Assembly (NCBI GenBank): GCA_023457715.1
Contig: JAEWKR010000169.1
Span: 1 to 20,509, forward strand
Direction of reading: 5' to 3'
From: Verrucomicrobiota bacterium
GTDB taxonomy: Bacteria; Verrucomicrobiota; Verrucomicrobiia; Opitutales; Opitutaceae
Length of the DNA: 20,509 nt
Below are positions 9,171-17,773 of the stretch, piece after piece. Position numbers and translations under genes: made by a program. Within the stretch, counting starts at the first letter, position 1. The number at the start of each line of letters is the position of its first letter. The notes under the pieces are model-generated. The model did no database searches, had not been told where the DNA came from, and saw only the letters and a list, made by a program, of their open reading frames with translations.

Positions 9171-9657
9171 CGCCAGCGGGCCTCGGCGGCGGCGCGGGTT
9201 GCTGCGCCGGCGGCACGGGGCGCGGCACGCCGTCCTCGTCGATCGCGGGGTGCGCGTCCCGGGCCGCATCACCAGGAGACTCCGCGGCTCCGGGAGATAC
9301 GCCTGGCGCTGGCGCGTCGTCGTTTGGCTCCGCCTGGATGCCGTAGGGCTGGAACGGCTGGGCTGACGACGTGGGCGGCGGCGGAAGCGCCGCGTTGGAC
9401 GGGTTGGGTGGAAGGATCGTCGGCGTCGTGGGCGTGATCTGGGTGGGGCGGGCCGGCGGAGGGGGCTCCTCCTCGATCACCCGCTTGAACTCCTGTTCCA
9501 CGCCCGACGCCGCCTTGCGGAACTCCCGCATGATCTTGGCCACGCCCCGCGCGAACTCCGGCATCTTGTCGCCGCCGAAAAAGATCAGCACGAGAAGGAG
9601 GATCACCAGCAGCTCGGAGCTGCCGATCGAGTCAAGCAGGGCGACGAAAGGGGACAT
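9154..9657 (-). CDS. tatA: TatA/TatB-type twin-arginine translocase subunit with long proline-rich tail
   Basis: The 167-residue protein starts with a short periplasmic segment and one membrane helix (about residues 13-28, SSELLVILLLVLIFFGGD). The TatA hinge and amphipathic helix follow (KMPEFARGVAKIMREFRKA). TatA/E forms the pore-like assembly of the Tat pathway, which exports folded proteins. The tail from about residue 64 onward is unusually long and disordered, rich in Pro, Ala, Thr and Asp; typical TatA is about 60-100 residues. The hinge FGGDKMPE is TatA-like; TatB cannot be excluded on length. No tatC is in the window. The start MSPFVALL was chosen because upstream frame overlaps the epimerase gene. 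The 3' end overlaps smr. Confidence 0.85.
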   Translation of the reverse strand: MSPFVALLDSIGSSELLVILLLVLIFFGGDKMPEFARGVAKIMREFRKAASGVEQEFKRVIEEEPPPPARPTQITPTTPTILPPNPSNAALPPPPTSSAQPFQPYGIQAEPNDDAPAPGVSPGAAESPGDAARDAHPAIDEDGVPRPVPPAQQPAPPPRPAGDVDAG

Positions 9658-9710
9658 GTTGGGCAATGATTTCCCGCCGTGGCGTGCACGGCAAGGGGCG
9701 GCAACGGACT

Positions 9711-10631
9711 TTATTTGACCTGCACGCTGACCACGAACTTCGCCGTTTCGCCGGGGGCGACCAGCTGCAGCCCGACCTTGTGACCAGGGGCGTTGGCGGG
9801 TCCCATCCACGGCTCGACACAGTAGTACGGCGCGTCAGGAGCGCCGGACCACGTGACAAAAGTCGCGTCCGGAGGTGGCACATCCTCAACGCCGAGCCGG
9901 ACGATCACGTCACCGGGACGTCCCTTCTGGCCGACCACGACGGAGTTCCCCCGCAGCGCCTGGTGAAAGGTGTCCACCAGATCGGGATTCGACAGCGCCT
10001 CGTCCTGCTGCAGGGCGGGCCCGGGCACGAGCAGCCCGGCCGCGTCCTGCTTCAGCCGCCGGCCCGCGGGGATGCGGATGAGGTAGTCGCCGCGCGCGGT
10101 GCCTTCCTCCCACGGCACCGTGAAGTAGAAGTGATGGCCGGCGCTCCACGGCAGGGGCTGCTCGTCGTGATTGGTGAAGGCGAACTCGCAGGTGAGCCCG
10201 AACGAGTCGAATTTATAGGTGACGACGAACTCGTATTTGAACGGGTAGCACGTCTGCGCCTCCGCGCCCGGCACGAAGTGGGCGGTGAAGCCGCGGGCGT
10301 CGACGTGAGCGACGTGGAAGACGCCCTGACGGGCGATGCCGTGGATCGGCATCGGCCGGCGCACGCCGGCCGCGTCGCGCCAGAAGAAGATCTCGCCCTG
10401 GTCGTAGCAGCGGCCGTTGAACGGAAACAGGATGGGGTTGCCGCCGCGGACCTTCGCGATGTCATCGAAGTTCGCGTCCTCGGGCCAGTAGATGACATCG
10501 CGGACGGAACCGTCGGGCAGCGTGAGATTCCAGTTGATCAGCCGCGCGCCTTTTTCGGGTAACGCCAGAAACGTCGAGTTTCCCACGCGCCAGCGGGTGA
10601 GCATCTGCCCCTGATACGGAATCTTTTCCAT
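9711..10631 (-). CDS. Aldose 1-epimerase family protein
   Basis: The 306-residue protein fits the galactose mutarotase-like fold. Putative catalytic residues are H97 in MPIHGIARQGVF, H166/H167 in SAGHHFYFTVP, and E273 in YYCVEPWMGP, matching the two His and one Glu of GalM-type enzymes. The family interconverts alpha and beta anomers of sugars; D-hexose-6-phosphate epimerases are close relatives, so the substrate is open. The start MEKIPYQGQ is chosen because the upstream part of the frame runs through the duplicated repeat. It follows the rodZ-like gene on the same strand across that repeat, and the tatA start is 53 bases downstream of its stop. Confidence 0.87.
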   Translation of the reverse strand: MEKIPYQGQMLTRWRVGNSTFLALPEKGARLINWNLTLPDGSVRDVIYWPEDANFDDIAKVRGGNPILFPFNGRCYDQGEIFFWRDAAGVRRPMPIHGIARQGVFHVAHVDARGFTAHFVPGAEAQTCYPFKYEFVVTYKFDSFGLTCEFAFTNHDEQPLPWSAGHHFYFTVPWEEGTARGDYLIRIPAGRRLKQDAAGLLVPGPALQQDEALSNPDLVDTFHQALRGNSVVVGQKGRPGDVIVRLGVEDVPPPDATFVTWSGAPDAPYYCVEPWMGPANAPGHKVGLQLVAPGETAKFVVSVQVK

Positions 10632-10655
10632 GACCGCGCAACTAAGCGTGACCCT

Positions 10656-10879
10656 GGCAGCGGCGCAAAGCGAAACTCTGCCGCCTGCGGCGGGATTTGA
10701 GATTTGAAATTTGAGATCTGAGATTGGAATCGATCTCAAATCCAATTGCCCGGCGCAGCCGGGCTAGGCAGCGGCGCAAAGCGAAACTCTGGCCGCCTGC
10801 GGCGGGATTGGAGATCTGAGATTGGAATCGATCTCAAATCTCAAATCTCAAATCTCAAATGCCCGGCGCAGCCGGGCTA
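10656..10879. repeat. Duplicated ~112-bp hairpin repeat between rodZ-like and epimerase genes
   Basis: Two direct copies (10656-10766 and 10767-10879) each contain, on the minus strand, TAG, a CCCGGCTGCGCCGGG hairpin, ATTTGAG heptamers, a short loop, complementary CTCAAAT heptamers, a CCGCCGCAGGCGG hairpin and a GCAGAGTTTCGCTTTGC segment. The TAG of the copy next to rodZ is its stop codon (10877-10879). Copy at 10767 has an expanded purine arm (four ATTTGAG) and a short pyrimidine arm; the other copy has the reverse. Confidence 0.92.
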
Positions 10880-11698
10880 CGGAGCGGGCAGCTGCCCCGT
10901 GGCGTAGCCGGTCAGGTTGCCCATGCCGACGCGCTTGCCGTTGACCTCGATCTGCAGGTTCTCGCAGGAGGTCGACGTGACGTAGAGCGCGGAGGTGCGG
11001 GGCACGACCTGGGACTGGCCGCGGTTGAGCGGTCCGTCGAAGAGGACTTCGCCGTAACTGTTGTCGGCATTCTTGCGCTGCACCTTCACATGCATCGGGC
11101 TGTTGGCGATGAGCGTGATGACCTGCTGGCGCGGAGCCTGGACCGCCGGGGCCGCAGGTTCCTCCGCCGGCGTGGCGGCGGTGGACGCCTTGTCCTTGGA
11201 ACCAAAGGCGACCCACAGGATGACAAGGAGCGCGATCGCCGCGGCGGCGATGCCGCCGATCTTCACCCATTTGAAAACGACGGCCGGGTCGGGACCCTTG
11301 GGCAGTGACGAACTCGAACCGCGCGGCGCGTGTTGGGCGGGGCGGGGCGCGGCCGCGGGTTCGCCGCCGGGATTCTCGCCGCGTTCGCCACCCTCGTTCG
11401 CGCTGGCCACGGTGATGTCCATCCGGCCGTAAATTTCGCGATTCGGCTGCCGGGGGCGGATATCGCCGCGGCCGAGCGCCGCGTAATCGCTCATGATCCG
11501 ATCCACCGGAAGCTTGAGGAACCCCGAGTAGGTGCGGAGAAAGCCCCGGGTGTAGATCTCAGTCAGACCGATGTCGAACTGGTTGCTCTCGAACTTCTGA
11601 AGGTAATCGCCGCGGATCTTGGTGGATTCCGCAGCCTCGCGAATCGAGACACCCTTCTTCTTCCGAGCTTCCTCGAGCCTTTCGCCGATTGTCTGCAT
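10877..11698 (-). CDS. RodZ-like protein: cytoplasmic HTH, one membrane helix, periplasmic DUF4115 domain
   Basis: The 273-residue protein starts with a RodZ-type helix-turn-helix (residues 1-66: IGERLEEARKKKGVSIREAA, then the RodZ-like GFLRTYSGFLKLP). After a disordered linker comes one membrane helix (about 141-166) and a periplasmic beta-rich domain (about 188-273) resembling DUF4115. RodZ links MreB to the elongation machinery and sets rod shape in other bacteria; that role here is inferred. The gene follows ftsK on the same strand, after a 276-base spacer holding the CTGGACTC-type inverted repeat. The leader is C/T-rich with no Shine-Dalgarno sequence. The TAG stop is supplied by the downstream duplicated repeat. 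Confidence 0.88.
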   Translation of the reverse strand: MQTIGERLEEARKKKGVSIREAAESTKIRGDYLQKFESNQFDIGLTEIYTRGFLRTYSGFLKLPVDRIMSDYAALGRGDIRPRQPNREIYGRMDITVASANEGGERGENPGGEPAAAPRPAQHAPRGSSSSLPKGPDPAVVFKWVKIGGIAAAAIALLVILWVAFGSKDKASTAATPAEEPAAPAVQAPRQQVITLIANSPMHVKVQRKNADNSYGEVLFDGPLNRGQSQVVPRTSALYVTSTSCENLQIEVNGKRVGMGNLTGYATGQLPAP

Positions 11699-11760
11699 GG
11701 AGTGCGTAAGGAGTTAGGGGTTTTGTGCGCAGGTGGAAAGGGGAAAGCGTCTGGGCGGGA

Positions 11761-11961
11761 AGTCTGGAGCTGAGAGTCTAGAGTCCAGAGCCAGGACACG
11801 ACTGCAAGATTCCTGGACGCTAAACTCTACCCGCTCGACCCTCCGGACTGCCTCGAGAGTTGATCGTTGATATCTGAAGTCCAGACCTGGAGGCCACGGT
11901 TCAGAGGCCGCAGTCAGGATTCTGCGTCTGGCTCTGGACTCCGGACTCTCAGCTCTCGACT
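11761..11961. repeat. Long-loop inverted repeat of CTGGACTC-type units between ftsK and rodZ-like genes
   Basis: Arms at 11761-11792 and 11930-11961 are reverse complements with few mismatches, built of units such as GAGTCCAGAGCC and CTGAGAGTC. They are separated by ~137 bases that contain more degenerate copies. The right arm ends 13 bases from the ftsK stop. On the minus strand the purine-rich arm comes first and the pyrimidine-rich arm second. The 276-base spacer 11699-11974 holds no other feature I can see. Confidence 0.85.
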
Positions 11962-11974
11962 GGCTCGGCCCCCC

Positions 11975-14521
11975 TCACAACGTATCCAAGTCCACGAGGA
12001 TCTCGCGGGGGCTGGAGCCGTTTTCGGGGCCGACGACGCCTTTCTCCTCCATGATTTCCATGATGCGGGCGGCGCGATTGTAGCCGATCCGCAGCCGGCG
12101 CTGGAGCATGGACGTGCTGGCGCGGCGGGTCGACTTGAGGACGTCGATCGCCTGCTGGTACAAATCCTCGTCGTCGCCGAGATCGCCGTCGTCGTCACCG
12201 TCCTCGCCCTCCTCGTCCTCGCGCGCGGCGCGGTCGATGTGCTGCTGGACGGATTGGGCATACTGAGGCGGCCCGTTGCGCTTGAGGAACTCCACCATCT
12301 CCTGCACCTCCTCGTCCGAGACGAACGCGCCCTGGGCGCGCACCAGCCGGGAGGTGCCGGGCGGCGAGAAGAGCATGTCGCCGCGGCCGATGAGCGTGTC
12401 CGCCCCCTTGGTGTCGAGAATCGTGCGCGAGTCGACCTGGGACGCGACCTGGAAGGCGATGCGCGAGGGCAGGTTGGCCTTGATGACGCCGGTGATCACG
12501 TTCACCGAGGGACGCTGCGTGGCGATGATGAGGTGAATGCCGGCCGCGCGGGCGAGTTGGGCGAGGCGCGCGATGCTCGTTTCGATCTCGGCGGGGGCGA
12601 CCATCATGAGGTCGGCGAGTTCGTCGATGATCGCCACGATGTAGGGCAGGCGATCCGGAATCTCGATCTCATCCAGCCCCGGATCGATGCCGGTCAGGCC
12701 GGGTTGGGGTTCAGGCGCGGGCGGGAACTCGCCCTTCGGCGTGCGCTTGCGCGCGTTGAAGCCGGAGATGTTGCGGACATTGGCCTTGGCGAAGATCTGG
12801 TAGCGGCTCTCCATCTCGCCGAGCAGCCATTTCAGGGCCGCGGGCACCTTCCTCGGCTCGGTCACGACGGGAATGAGCATGTGCGGCAGGGAGTTGAAGA
12901 TCTTCAACTCGACCACCTTGGGGTCGACCATGATCAGCCGCACGTCCTTGGGGCTCTTCGAATAGAGCACCGAGGCGACGATGGAATTGATGCACACCGA
13001 TTTGCCTGAGCCGGTGGCGCCGGCGATCAGCAAGTGGGGCATCTTGGCGAGGTCGGAGATGAGCGGTTTGCCGGAAACGTCCTTGCCCAGGGCGATCGGC
13101 AGCTCGGCTTTCGCGGACACCCAGTCTTCGCTCTCCAGCAGTTCGCGCATGCCGACCGGCGTCGGCTTTTGATTGGGCACTTCGACGCCGACGGCCGCCT
13201 TGCCCGGGATCGGCGCGAGGATGCGGACCGACTGGGCGCGCATGCCGAGCGCGATGTTCTTGTCGAGGCCGGCGATCTTCTCGACGCGGACCCCGGGGGC
13301 CGGGACGACCTCGTACCGGGTGATCACGGGGCCGACGTGGATCTCGCCCAAGGTCACCTCCACGCCGAACTCGCTCAGGATCCGCAGCAGGTTTTCCGCG
13401 TTCTGCCGATGTTCCTCCTCCGAGTTGGAGGCGTCGGTCCGGGCCTGTTCCTTGAGCAGGGAGAGCGGCGGAAACTGGTAGTTCGCGTCGTCGCTCTGCG
13501 GCAGTGAGATCTTGGCGGCTTTCTTCGGCTCCTCCGGTTTGACGATGTTGAGTTCCACCTTGCCGGCGGCCGCGGCGGCCAGGGTCTTCACGTCGGTCGC
13601 CGGGTCGGCGGCGCCGGATTTGCCGTTGAGCCGGAGTCCAGCGGGCTTGGCGCTGTCGGCCTTGGCCGGTGCGGCGGCGGCCACGGCGACCGGCTCGGGG
13701 CGGGCGGCCTCGGGAGCGGCCGCTTTTTTGGCCAGCGGATCCTCGGCGGACTTCGGGACGAACGTCTTCTTGCCGGTGGGGCCCACGGGGCCGGCGGGTG
13801 CCGTCGGCAGCGGGGAGGCGGTGCCTCCTTTGCCCACGGTGGAGGCGCCCATGACGATCGCGGCGGCCTTCTGCTTTTCCCGGTCGGCCTTCTCGCGCTT
13901 CCTCGCCTCGGCGAGCTCCGCCTTGAGCTTGGCCCGTGCGGCGCGCCACGCGGAGAAGTTCGTGGCCATCTTGTCGATCTCCGCGCCGATGTCCTTGGTA
14001 AAGATGACCAGGAAGGCCGTGATGTAGACGGCCCCCAGCAGCATGCCGGCGCCAAACTCACCGAGGGGTCCCTTGAGCCCGTGCAGATAGACGAGTTGTC
14101 CGATCAATCCGCCGAGCGCCTTTGGAAAGTAATCGCTCTCCTTGAAGGTGATCATCGCCATCAGTCCCGAGAACGAGACCAGGGCGAGGAGCATCATGAT
14201 GTACCGCGTGGTGGTCAGCTGCTTCGAAAGCCGGATGGCCAGGTACACGGCGCGAAAGAGAAAGATCGGGATCCACCAGGCGGCCGCCCCGAACGTCATG
14301 AACGCCACCCACGCCGTGTTGGCGCCCCAGCCGCCGGCCATATTCGTGTCGGAAGGGTGCGTCGTGCCCTGGCTGGTCTGGTTGGGACTGAAGTCGATGA
14401 ACGCGACCGTGAGCCAGGTTGCCAGGAGGAAGAAGATCACTGCCGCCAACCAGTTGGGGTGGTACCGTGGCGCTTGGAAGGACGGCCCCTCGTTTGGGTT
14501 TGAAGTCTCGGACTTGGGCAT
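11975..14521 (-). CDS. ftsK: DNA translocase FtsK/SpoIIIE
   Basis: The 848-residue protein has an N-terminal membrane domain with about four helices (residues 25-45, 65-95, 108-125, 152-175). A charged Ala/Pro/Lys-rich linker follows (about 190-345). The motor carries an alpha/beta part (about 360-470), Walker A GATGSGKS (501-508) and a Walker B-like IVAIIDELADLMM. The C-terminal gamma winged helix (about 785-845, RRASTSMLQRRLRIGYNRAA) is the KOPS-binding domain. FtsK pumps chromosome ends through the division septum and activates XerCD at dif. It is shorter than E. coli FtsK, mainly because of the short linker. Transcription probably starts in the divergent spacer shared with manA. Confidence 0.97.
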   Translation of the reverse strand: MPKSETSNPNEGPSFQAPRYHPNWLAAVIFFLLATWLTVAFIDFSPNQTSQGTTHPSDTNMAGGWGANTAWVAFMTFGAAAWWIPIFLFRAVYLAIRLSKQLTTTRYIMMLLALVSFSGLMAMITFKESDYFPKALGGLIGQLVYLHGLKGPLGEFGAGMLLGAVYITAFLVIFTKDIGAEIDKMATNFSAWRAARAKLKAELAEARKREKADREKQKAAAIVMGASTVGKGGTASPLPTAPAGPVGPTGKKTFVPKSAEDPLAKKAAAPEAARPEPVAVAAAAPAKADSAKPAGLRLNGKSGAADPATDVKTLAAAAAGKVELNIVKPEEPKKAAKISLPQSDDANYQFPPLSLLKEQARTDASNSEEEHRQNAENLLRILSEFGVEVTLGEIHVGPVITRYEVVPAPGVRVEKIAGLDKNIALGMRAQSVRILAPIPGKAAVGVEVPNQKPTPVGMRELLESEDWVSAKAELPIALGKDVSGKPLISDLAKMPHLLIAGATGSGKSVCINSIVASVLYSKSPKDVRLIMVDPKVVELKIFNSLPHMLIPVVTEPRKVPAALKWLLGEMESRYQIFAKANVRNISGFNARKRTPKGEFPPAPEPQPGLTGIDPGLDEIEIPDRLPYIVAIIDELADLMMVAPAEIETSIARLAQLARAAGIHLIIATQRPSVNVITGVIKANLPSRIAFQVASQVDSRTILDTKGADTLIGRGDMLFSPPGTSRLVRAQGAFVSDEEVQEMVEFLKRNGPPQYAQSVQQHIDRAAREDEEGEDGDDDGDLGDDEDLYQQAIDVLKSTRRASTSMLQRRLRIGYNRAARIMEIMEEKGVVGPENGSSPREILVDLDTL

Positions 14522-14578
14522 TTGATCTCTGGCGGTTTGCGGGCGGAAACGATTCCAAGCGATGCGATTCGACGGTCA

Positions 14579-14606
14579 AATGTAAACACCCCGCGGCCGC
14601 TGTTAA
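14579..14606 (-). promoter_or_regulatory. Possible ftsK promoter
   Basis: On the minus strand TTAACA (14601-14606) is followed after 16 bases by TACATT (14579-14584). The leader to the ftsK ATG would be about 50 bases. Both hexamers are imperfect, and the call rests partly on the divergent arrangement with manA. Confidence 0.3.
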
Positions 14607-14630
14607 CTTTTCAACAAAACGATCACCGCC

Positions 14631-15602
14631 ATGCGCGACTTACTCCGCTTCAAACCGATCTATCAGGAACGCGTGTGGGGCGGCCGGGGCCTCGAAGCGG
14701 CGCTCGGGCGCAGCCTGCCGCAACCGGGTCCGATCGGTGAAAGCTGGGAGATTGTGGATCGGGCGGAAGCCCAGTCGATCGTCGCCGACGGTCCTTTCGC
14801 CGGCCAGACGATGCGCCAGCTTTTGACCGCGCATCCGACGGAGATCATGGGTCCCAAGTGGCCGGCCGACCGGGCGTTTCCGATTCTCGTGAAGTGGCTG
14901 GATTGTCGCGAGCGGCTCAGCCTGCAGGTGCATCCGCCGGCGGCCGTTGCCCCGGGGCTGGGCGGTGAACCAAAGACGGAAAATTGGTACATCGCGCAAA
15001 CGGCGCCGGGGGCGGAGCTGATTGTGGGTTTGAAGCGCGGCGTGACGCAGGAGCAGTTCGAGCGGGCCATCCAGGACCAGACGCTGGAGCGGTGTGTGCA
15101 CCATTTCCGCGTGGCCGCAGGCGACTCGATCCTCGTTCACAGCGGCCAGGTGCACGCGATCGACGCGGGAAATCTGATCCTCGAGATCCAGCAGAATTCG
15201 GACACCACGTACCGCGTGTACGACTGGGGTCGGGTGGGGCTGGACGGCAAGCCGCGTCAGATGCACATCGAGCAGTCGCTGCGTTCGATCAATTGGAACG
15301 ACTTTGAGCCCGCGCCGGTGCGGGCCGCGCCGACCAGCGGGGTGATCGCCCGTTGTGCCGAGTTCTGCATCCGGCGCGTCGTGCTGGGGGCGGGCGAAAG
15401 GCTGCCCATCGCGGCCCGCGAACAGCCGCGCATCGTGAGCGTCGTGAGCGGCCAGGTCCATGCGGCGGAAGGCACGGCGGGGGTGTCAGGCCCGGCCAGG
15501 CTCGAACGCGGCGACAATGTTGTCGTGCCGTATTCCGGCGGGTTCACCTTCGTCGCGGACGCAACGGCCATCCTGCTGGTGACGGAAAACTTCGCGGTTT
15601 GA
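14631..15602 (+). CDS. manA: Mannose-6-phosphate isomerase, class I short form
   Basis: The 323-residue protein matches the short Bacillus-type ManA. The N-terminus reads FKPIYQERVWGGRGLE, and GESWEI follows. Zinc ligands are Q99 and H101 in LSLQVHPP, E117 in KTENWYI and H175 in HSGQVHAIDAG; the cupin end of the first domain holds ILEIQQNSDTTYRVYDWGR. The enzyme interconverts mannose-6-phosphate and fructose-6-phosphate, supplying GDP-mannose synthesis or mannose use. It is divergent from ftsK. No Shine-Dalgarno sequence precedes the ATG. The stop is followed by a 390-base gene-free stretch with a MITE-like element. Confidence 0.94.
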   Translation: MRDLLRFKPIYQERVWGGRGLEAALGRSLPQPGPIGESWEIVDRAEAQSIVADGPFAGQTMRQLLTAHPTEIMGPKWPADRAFPILVKWLDCRERLSLQVHPPAAVAPGLGGEPKTENWYIAQTAPGAELIVGLKRGVTQEQFERAIQDQTLERCVHHFRVAAGDSILVHSGQVHAIDAGNLILEIQQNSDTTYRVYDWGRVGLDGKPRQMHIEQSLRSINWNDFEPAPVRAAPTSGVIARCAEFCIRRVVLGAGERLPIAAREQPRIVSVVSGQVHAAEGTAGVSGPARLERGDNVVVPYSGGFTFVADATAILLVTENFAV

Positions 15603-15661
15603 ACCAATCCGACGCGGGGCGGCTGCCGGGTCGCGGACGTCCGATCCACAAACCTGCAGGC

Positions 15662-15850
15662 TAAGCCGGAACTATGCAGACGGATTAACCACGAATGGAC
15701 ACGAATGAACACGAATAGGAGAGGAAACTCGGATGCAGCCCGTCCGTGGTCCCGCCCACTGTTTTGTACCTGCGCGGAAGTGATGATTTTTCCAGGTCTT
15801 CTTTCGTGTCGATTTGTGTCCATTCGTGGTTAACTGAATCGTTCCGGCTA
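15662..15850. mobile_element. MITE-like element, copy A
   Basis: This ~190-bp element has imperfect terminal inverted repeats: TAAGCCGGAAC at the left and GTTCCGGCTA at the right, with subterminal TTAACCACGAATGGACACGA and its complement. It encodes no transposase. A copy in the opposite orientation and about 93% identical by eye lies at 20115-20304. The motif family (CCACGAATGGACACGAAT) is widespread in intergenic DNA of environmental bacteria and gives spurious peptides such as NHEWTRIDTN. It occupies the middle of the 390-base manA-grpE gap. Confidence 0.8.
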
Positions 15851-15891
15851 AAGCTCTGCAGCCACCGCAGGCACTCTACGGCTGCCAAGGT

Positions 15892-15918
15892 GGGGAGAGA
15901 GTAGCGAGTAGCGGGTGG
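15892..15918. repeat. GTAGCGAGTAGCG short repeat upstream of grpE
   Basis: This purine-rich block with two tandem GTAGCGA-type units is the approximate reverse complement of the leader just before purN (18461-18501). It is another dispersed short repeat of the type seen in the other spacers. Confidence 0.55.
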
Positions 15919-15992
15919 AAACGACTTCCGCCTCCTGACACCAGACTTGAAGAAACCGGTAACTCGTAGTTAAGTCGGCCCTCTTTTCTCCC

Positions 15993-16604
15993 ATGCCAGA
16001 CCCTGAAAACAACCAGACGACCCCTCCATCTGCCGCGTCCGCGGCCGAAAATGGCGCGCCTGGCGCTGCCAGCGGGACCGGTGCGCCCACGGAAACCGGA
16101 GCCACCTCCGGCGCGGGCGAGCCTGATCTGGCCGCCCAGTTGACGGCTGCGAAAGCGGAAGCCGCGGGCAATTACGACAAGTACATGCGCACGGTGGCCG
16201 ATTTGGAGAATTTCCGCCGCCGGGCGGTGCGCGAGAAGGATGAGCTGCGCACGATCGCGACCGGCCGCGTGCTGGAGGACATTTTCCCCGTGCTGGATAA
16301 TCTCGCCCTGGCGGTCCAGGCCGCCAAGCAGCCGAACGCGGATGTGAAGTCCCTCGTGGGCGGGGTGGAGATGGTGCTCAACCAGCTGAAAACGGCGCTT
16401 TCCGGCCACGGGCTGAAGGAAATCAGTCCGCTCGGGCAGCCGTTTGATCCCCACCAGCACGAGGCCATTTCCCATCAGCCGAGCGATTCGGTGAAGGAAG
16501 AACATGTCATGAATGTGGTGCGCACGGGCTACGCGCTCAACGGTCGGCTCTTGCGTGCCGCGGCGGTTGTGGTGTCGAGTGGCAGGAACCAGCCCGCCGC
16601 CTGA
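15993..16604 (+). CDS. grpE: GrpE, nucleotide exchange factor of DnaK
   Basis: The 203-residue protein has a disordered Ala/Gly/Thr-rich N-terminus (1-45) and a long coiled-coil helix (about 46-110, with YMRTVADLENFRRRAVREKDE). The C-terminal four-helix/beta domain contains GVEMVLNQLKTALSGHGL and FDPHQHEAISHQPSD, classic GrpE signatures. GrpE releases ADP from DnaK. Its stop is 2 bases before the dnaJ start, so the pair is one translational unit. dnaK and hrcA are not in the window. The leader before the ATG is C/T-rich (CCCTCTTTTCTCCC) with no Shine-Dalgarno sequence. Confidence 0.96.
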   Translation: MPDPENNQTTPPSAASAAENGAPGAASGTGAPTETGATSGAGEPDLAAQLTAAKAEAAGNYDKYMRTVADLENFRRRAVREKDELRTIATGRVLEDIFPVLDNLALAVQAAKQPNADVKSLVGGVEMVLNQLKTALSGHGLKEISPLGQPFDPHQHEAISHQPSDSVKEEHVMNVVRTGYALNGRLLRAAAVVVSSGRNQPAA

Positions 16605-16606
16605 TC

Positions 16607-17773
16607 ATGGCCAAGGACGACTACTACGAACTGCTCGGAGTTTCCAAGACCGCCACCGCCGACGAGCTGAAAAAGGCTTATCGCAAGAAGGCGGTGCAAT
16701 TCCACCCGGACAAAAATCCGGGCAACAAGGAGGCGGAGGAGATGTTCAAGAAGGTCTCCCACGCCTACGAGGTGCTGAGCGACGCCGACAAGCGGGCGGC
16801 GTACGATCGGTACGGCCCCGCCGCGTTCGAAGGCGCGGCGGCCGGCGGGCGTGGCCCTGGCGGCATGGGCGGGATGGGCGGCGGCGGATTCCACGACCCG
16901 TTCGACATCTTCCGCGAAGTCTTCGGCCAGCAGGGGGGCGGAGGGGGTGGTGGCGGCATCTTCGAGGAGATGTTTGGCGGGGGCGGTGGCTCCCGCGAAG
17001 GCCGCGATGGCGCCGACCTGCGCTACGATCTCGAAATCACGCTCGAGGAGGCCGCGCGCGGCGTGGAGAAGGAAATCGCCTTCCGCAAGAACGTCACGTG
17101 CGAGCGGTGCAACGGCAACGGCGCCGAACCCGGCTCCAAGCGCGTCACCTGTCCGACCTGCCGCGGGGCCGGTCAGATTCGCCGGTCCGGCGGCATCATC
17201 ACCTTTACGCAGACCTGCCCGACGTGCGCCGGCGCCGGCACCAAGGTCGAGAAGCCGTGCACCGCGTGTCAGGGCGAAGGCCGCGTGCCGAAGAGCACCA
17301 AGCTGACCGTGAAGATCCCTCCCGGGGTCGACACGGGTTCCCGGCTGCGGTCCTCCGGCAACGGCGAGGCGGGAGTCGCGGGGGGACAGGCGGGCGACCT
17401 CTACATCGTGCTCACGGTGAAGGAGCATGAGTTGTTCGAGCGGCAGGGCGAAGACCTTTTCTGCGAGGTGCCGATCAAGTTCACGCTCGCGACGCTGGGG
17501 GGCACGGTCGAGGTGCCGACATTGTCCGGCAAGGCGACGCTCAAGATTCCGGCCGGCACGCAAAGCGGCACGACCTTCCGGCTGCGCAGCAAAGGCATCA
17601 CCAGCCTGCGCGGGGGGCACCAGGGCGACCAGCTGGTCCGCGTGCACGTCGAGGTGCCGCAATCGCTCACCGGCGAACAGCGCAAGCTGCTCGAGGAATT
17701 CGCCCGCGTCAGTGGCGACGCCTCCGAGCCGACCTCGAAGTCGTTCTTCGAAAAGGCGAAGAAGTTTTTCTGA
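16607..17773 (+). CDS. dnaJ: Chaperone DnaJ (type I Hsp40)
   Basis: The 388-residue protein has all type I domains. The J domain (1-70) has HPD at 33-35. The Gly/Phe region (about 75-130) has long glycine runs. Four CxxCxGxG zinc repeats begin at C165, C182, C204 and C218. The C-terminal substrate-binding domains follow (KIPPGVDTGSRLR, LGGTVEVPTLSGKATLKIPAG). DnaJ delivers unfolded clients to DnaK and stimulates its ATPase. It follows grpE by 2 bases. The TGA stop runs directly into a GTGAAA-type repeat that separates it from the heptose adenylyltransferase gene. Confidence 0.98.
   Translation: MAKDDYYELLGVSKTATADELKKAYRKKAVQFHPDKNPGNKEAEEMFKKVSHAYEVLSDADKRAAYDRYGPAAFEGAAAGGRGPGGMGGMGGGGFHDPFDIFREVFGQQGGGGGGGGIFEEMFGGGGGSREGRDGADLRYDLEITLEEAARGVEKEIAFRKNVTCERCNGNGAEPGSKRVTCPTCRGAGQIRRSGGIITFTQTCPTCAGAGTKVEKPCTACQGEGRVPKSTKLTVKIPPGVDTGSRLRSSGNGEAGVAGGQAGDLYIVLTVKEHELFERQGEDLFCEVPIKFTLATLGGTVEVPTLSGKATLKIPAGTQSGTTFRLRSKGITSLRGGHQGDQLVRVHVEVPQSLTGEQRKLLEEFARVSGDASEPTSKSFFEKAKKFF

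Noticed and set aside
9658..9810. N-terminal extension of tatA
   Set aside because: The extra 51 residues are Arg/Gly-rich and overlap the epimerase gene; TatA starts just before its membrane helix.
15685..15888. 67-aa frame in MITE-like copy A and the similar frame ending at 20281 in copy B
   Set aside because: The shared peptide (NHEWTxIDT...SFVSIRG) is the known spurious translation of this repeat type; differences between copies are mostly amino-acid-changing and the starts lie in unrelated flanks.
15851..15992. CIRCE operator or sigma32-type promoter for grpE
   Set aside because: No TTAGCACTC-N9-GAGTGCTAA is present. A CTTGAA at 15946 lacks a matching CCCCAT-like -10 at the right distance.
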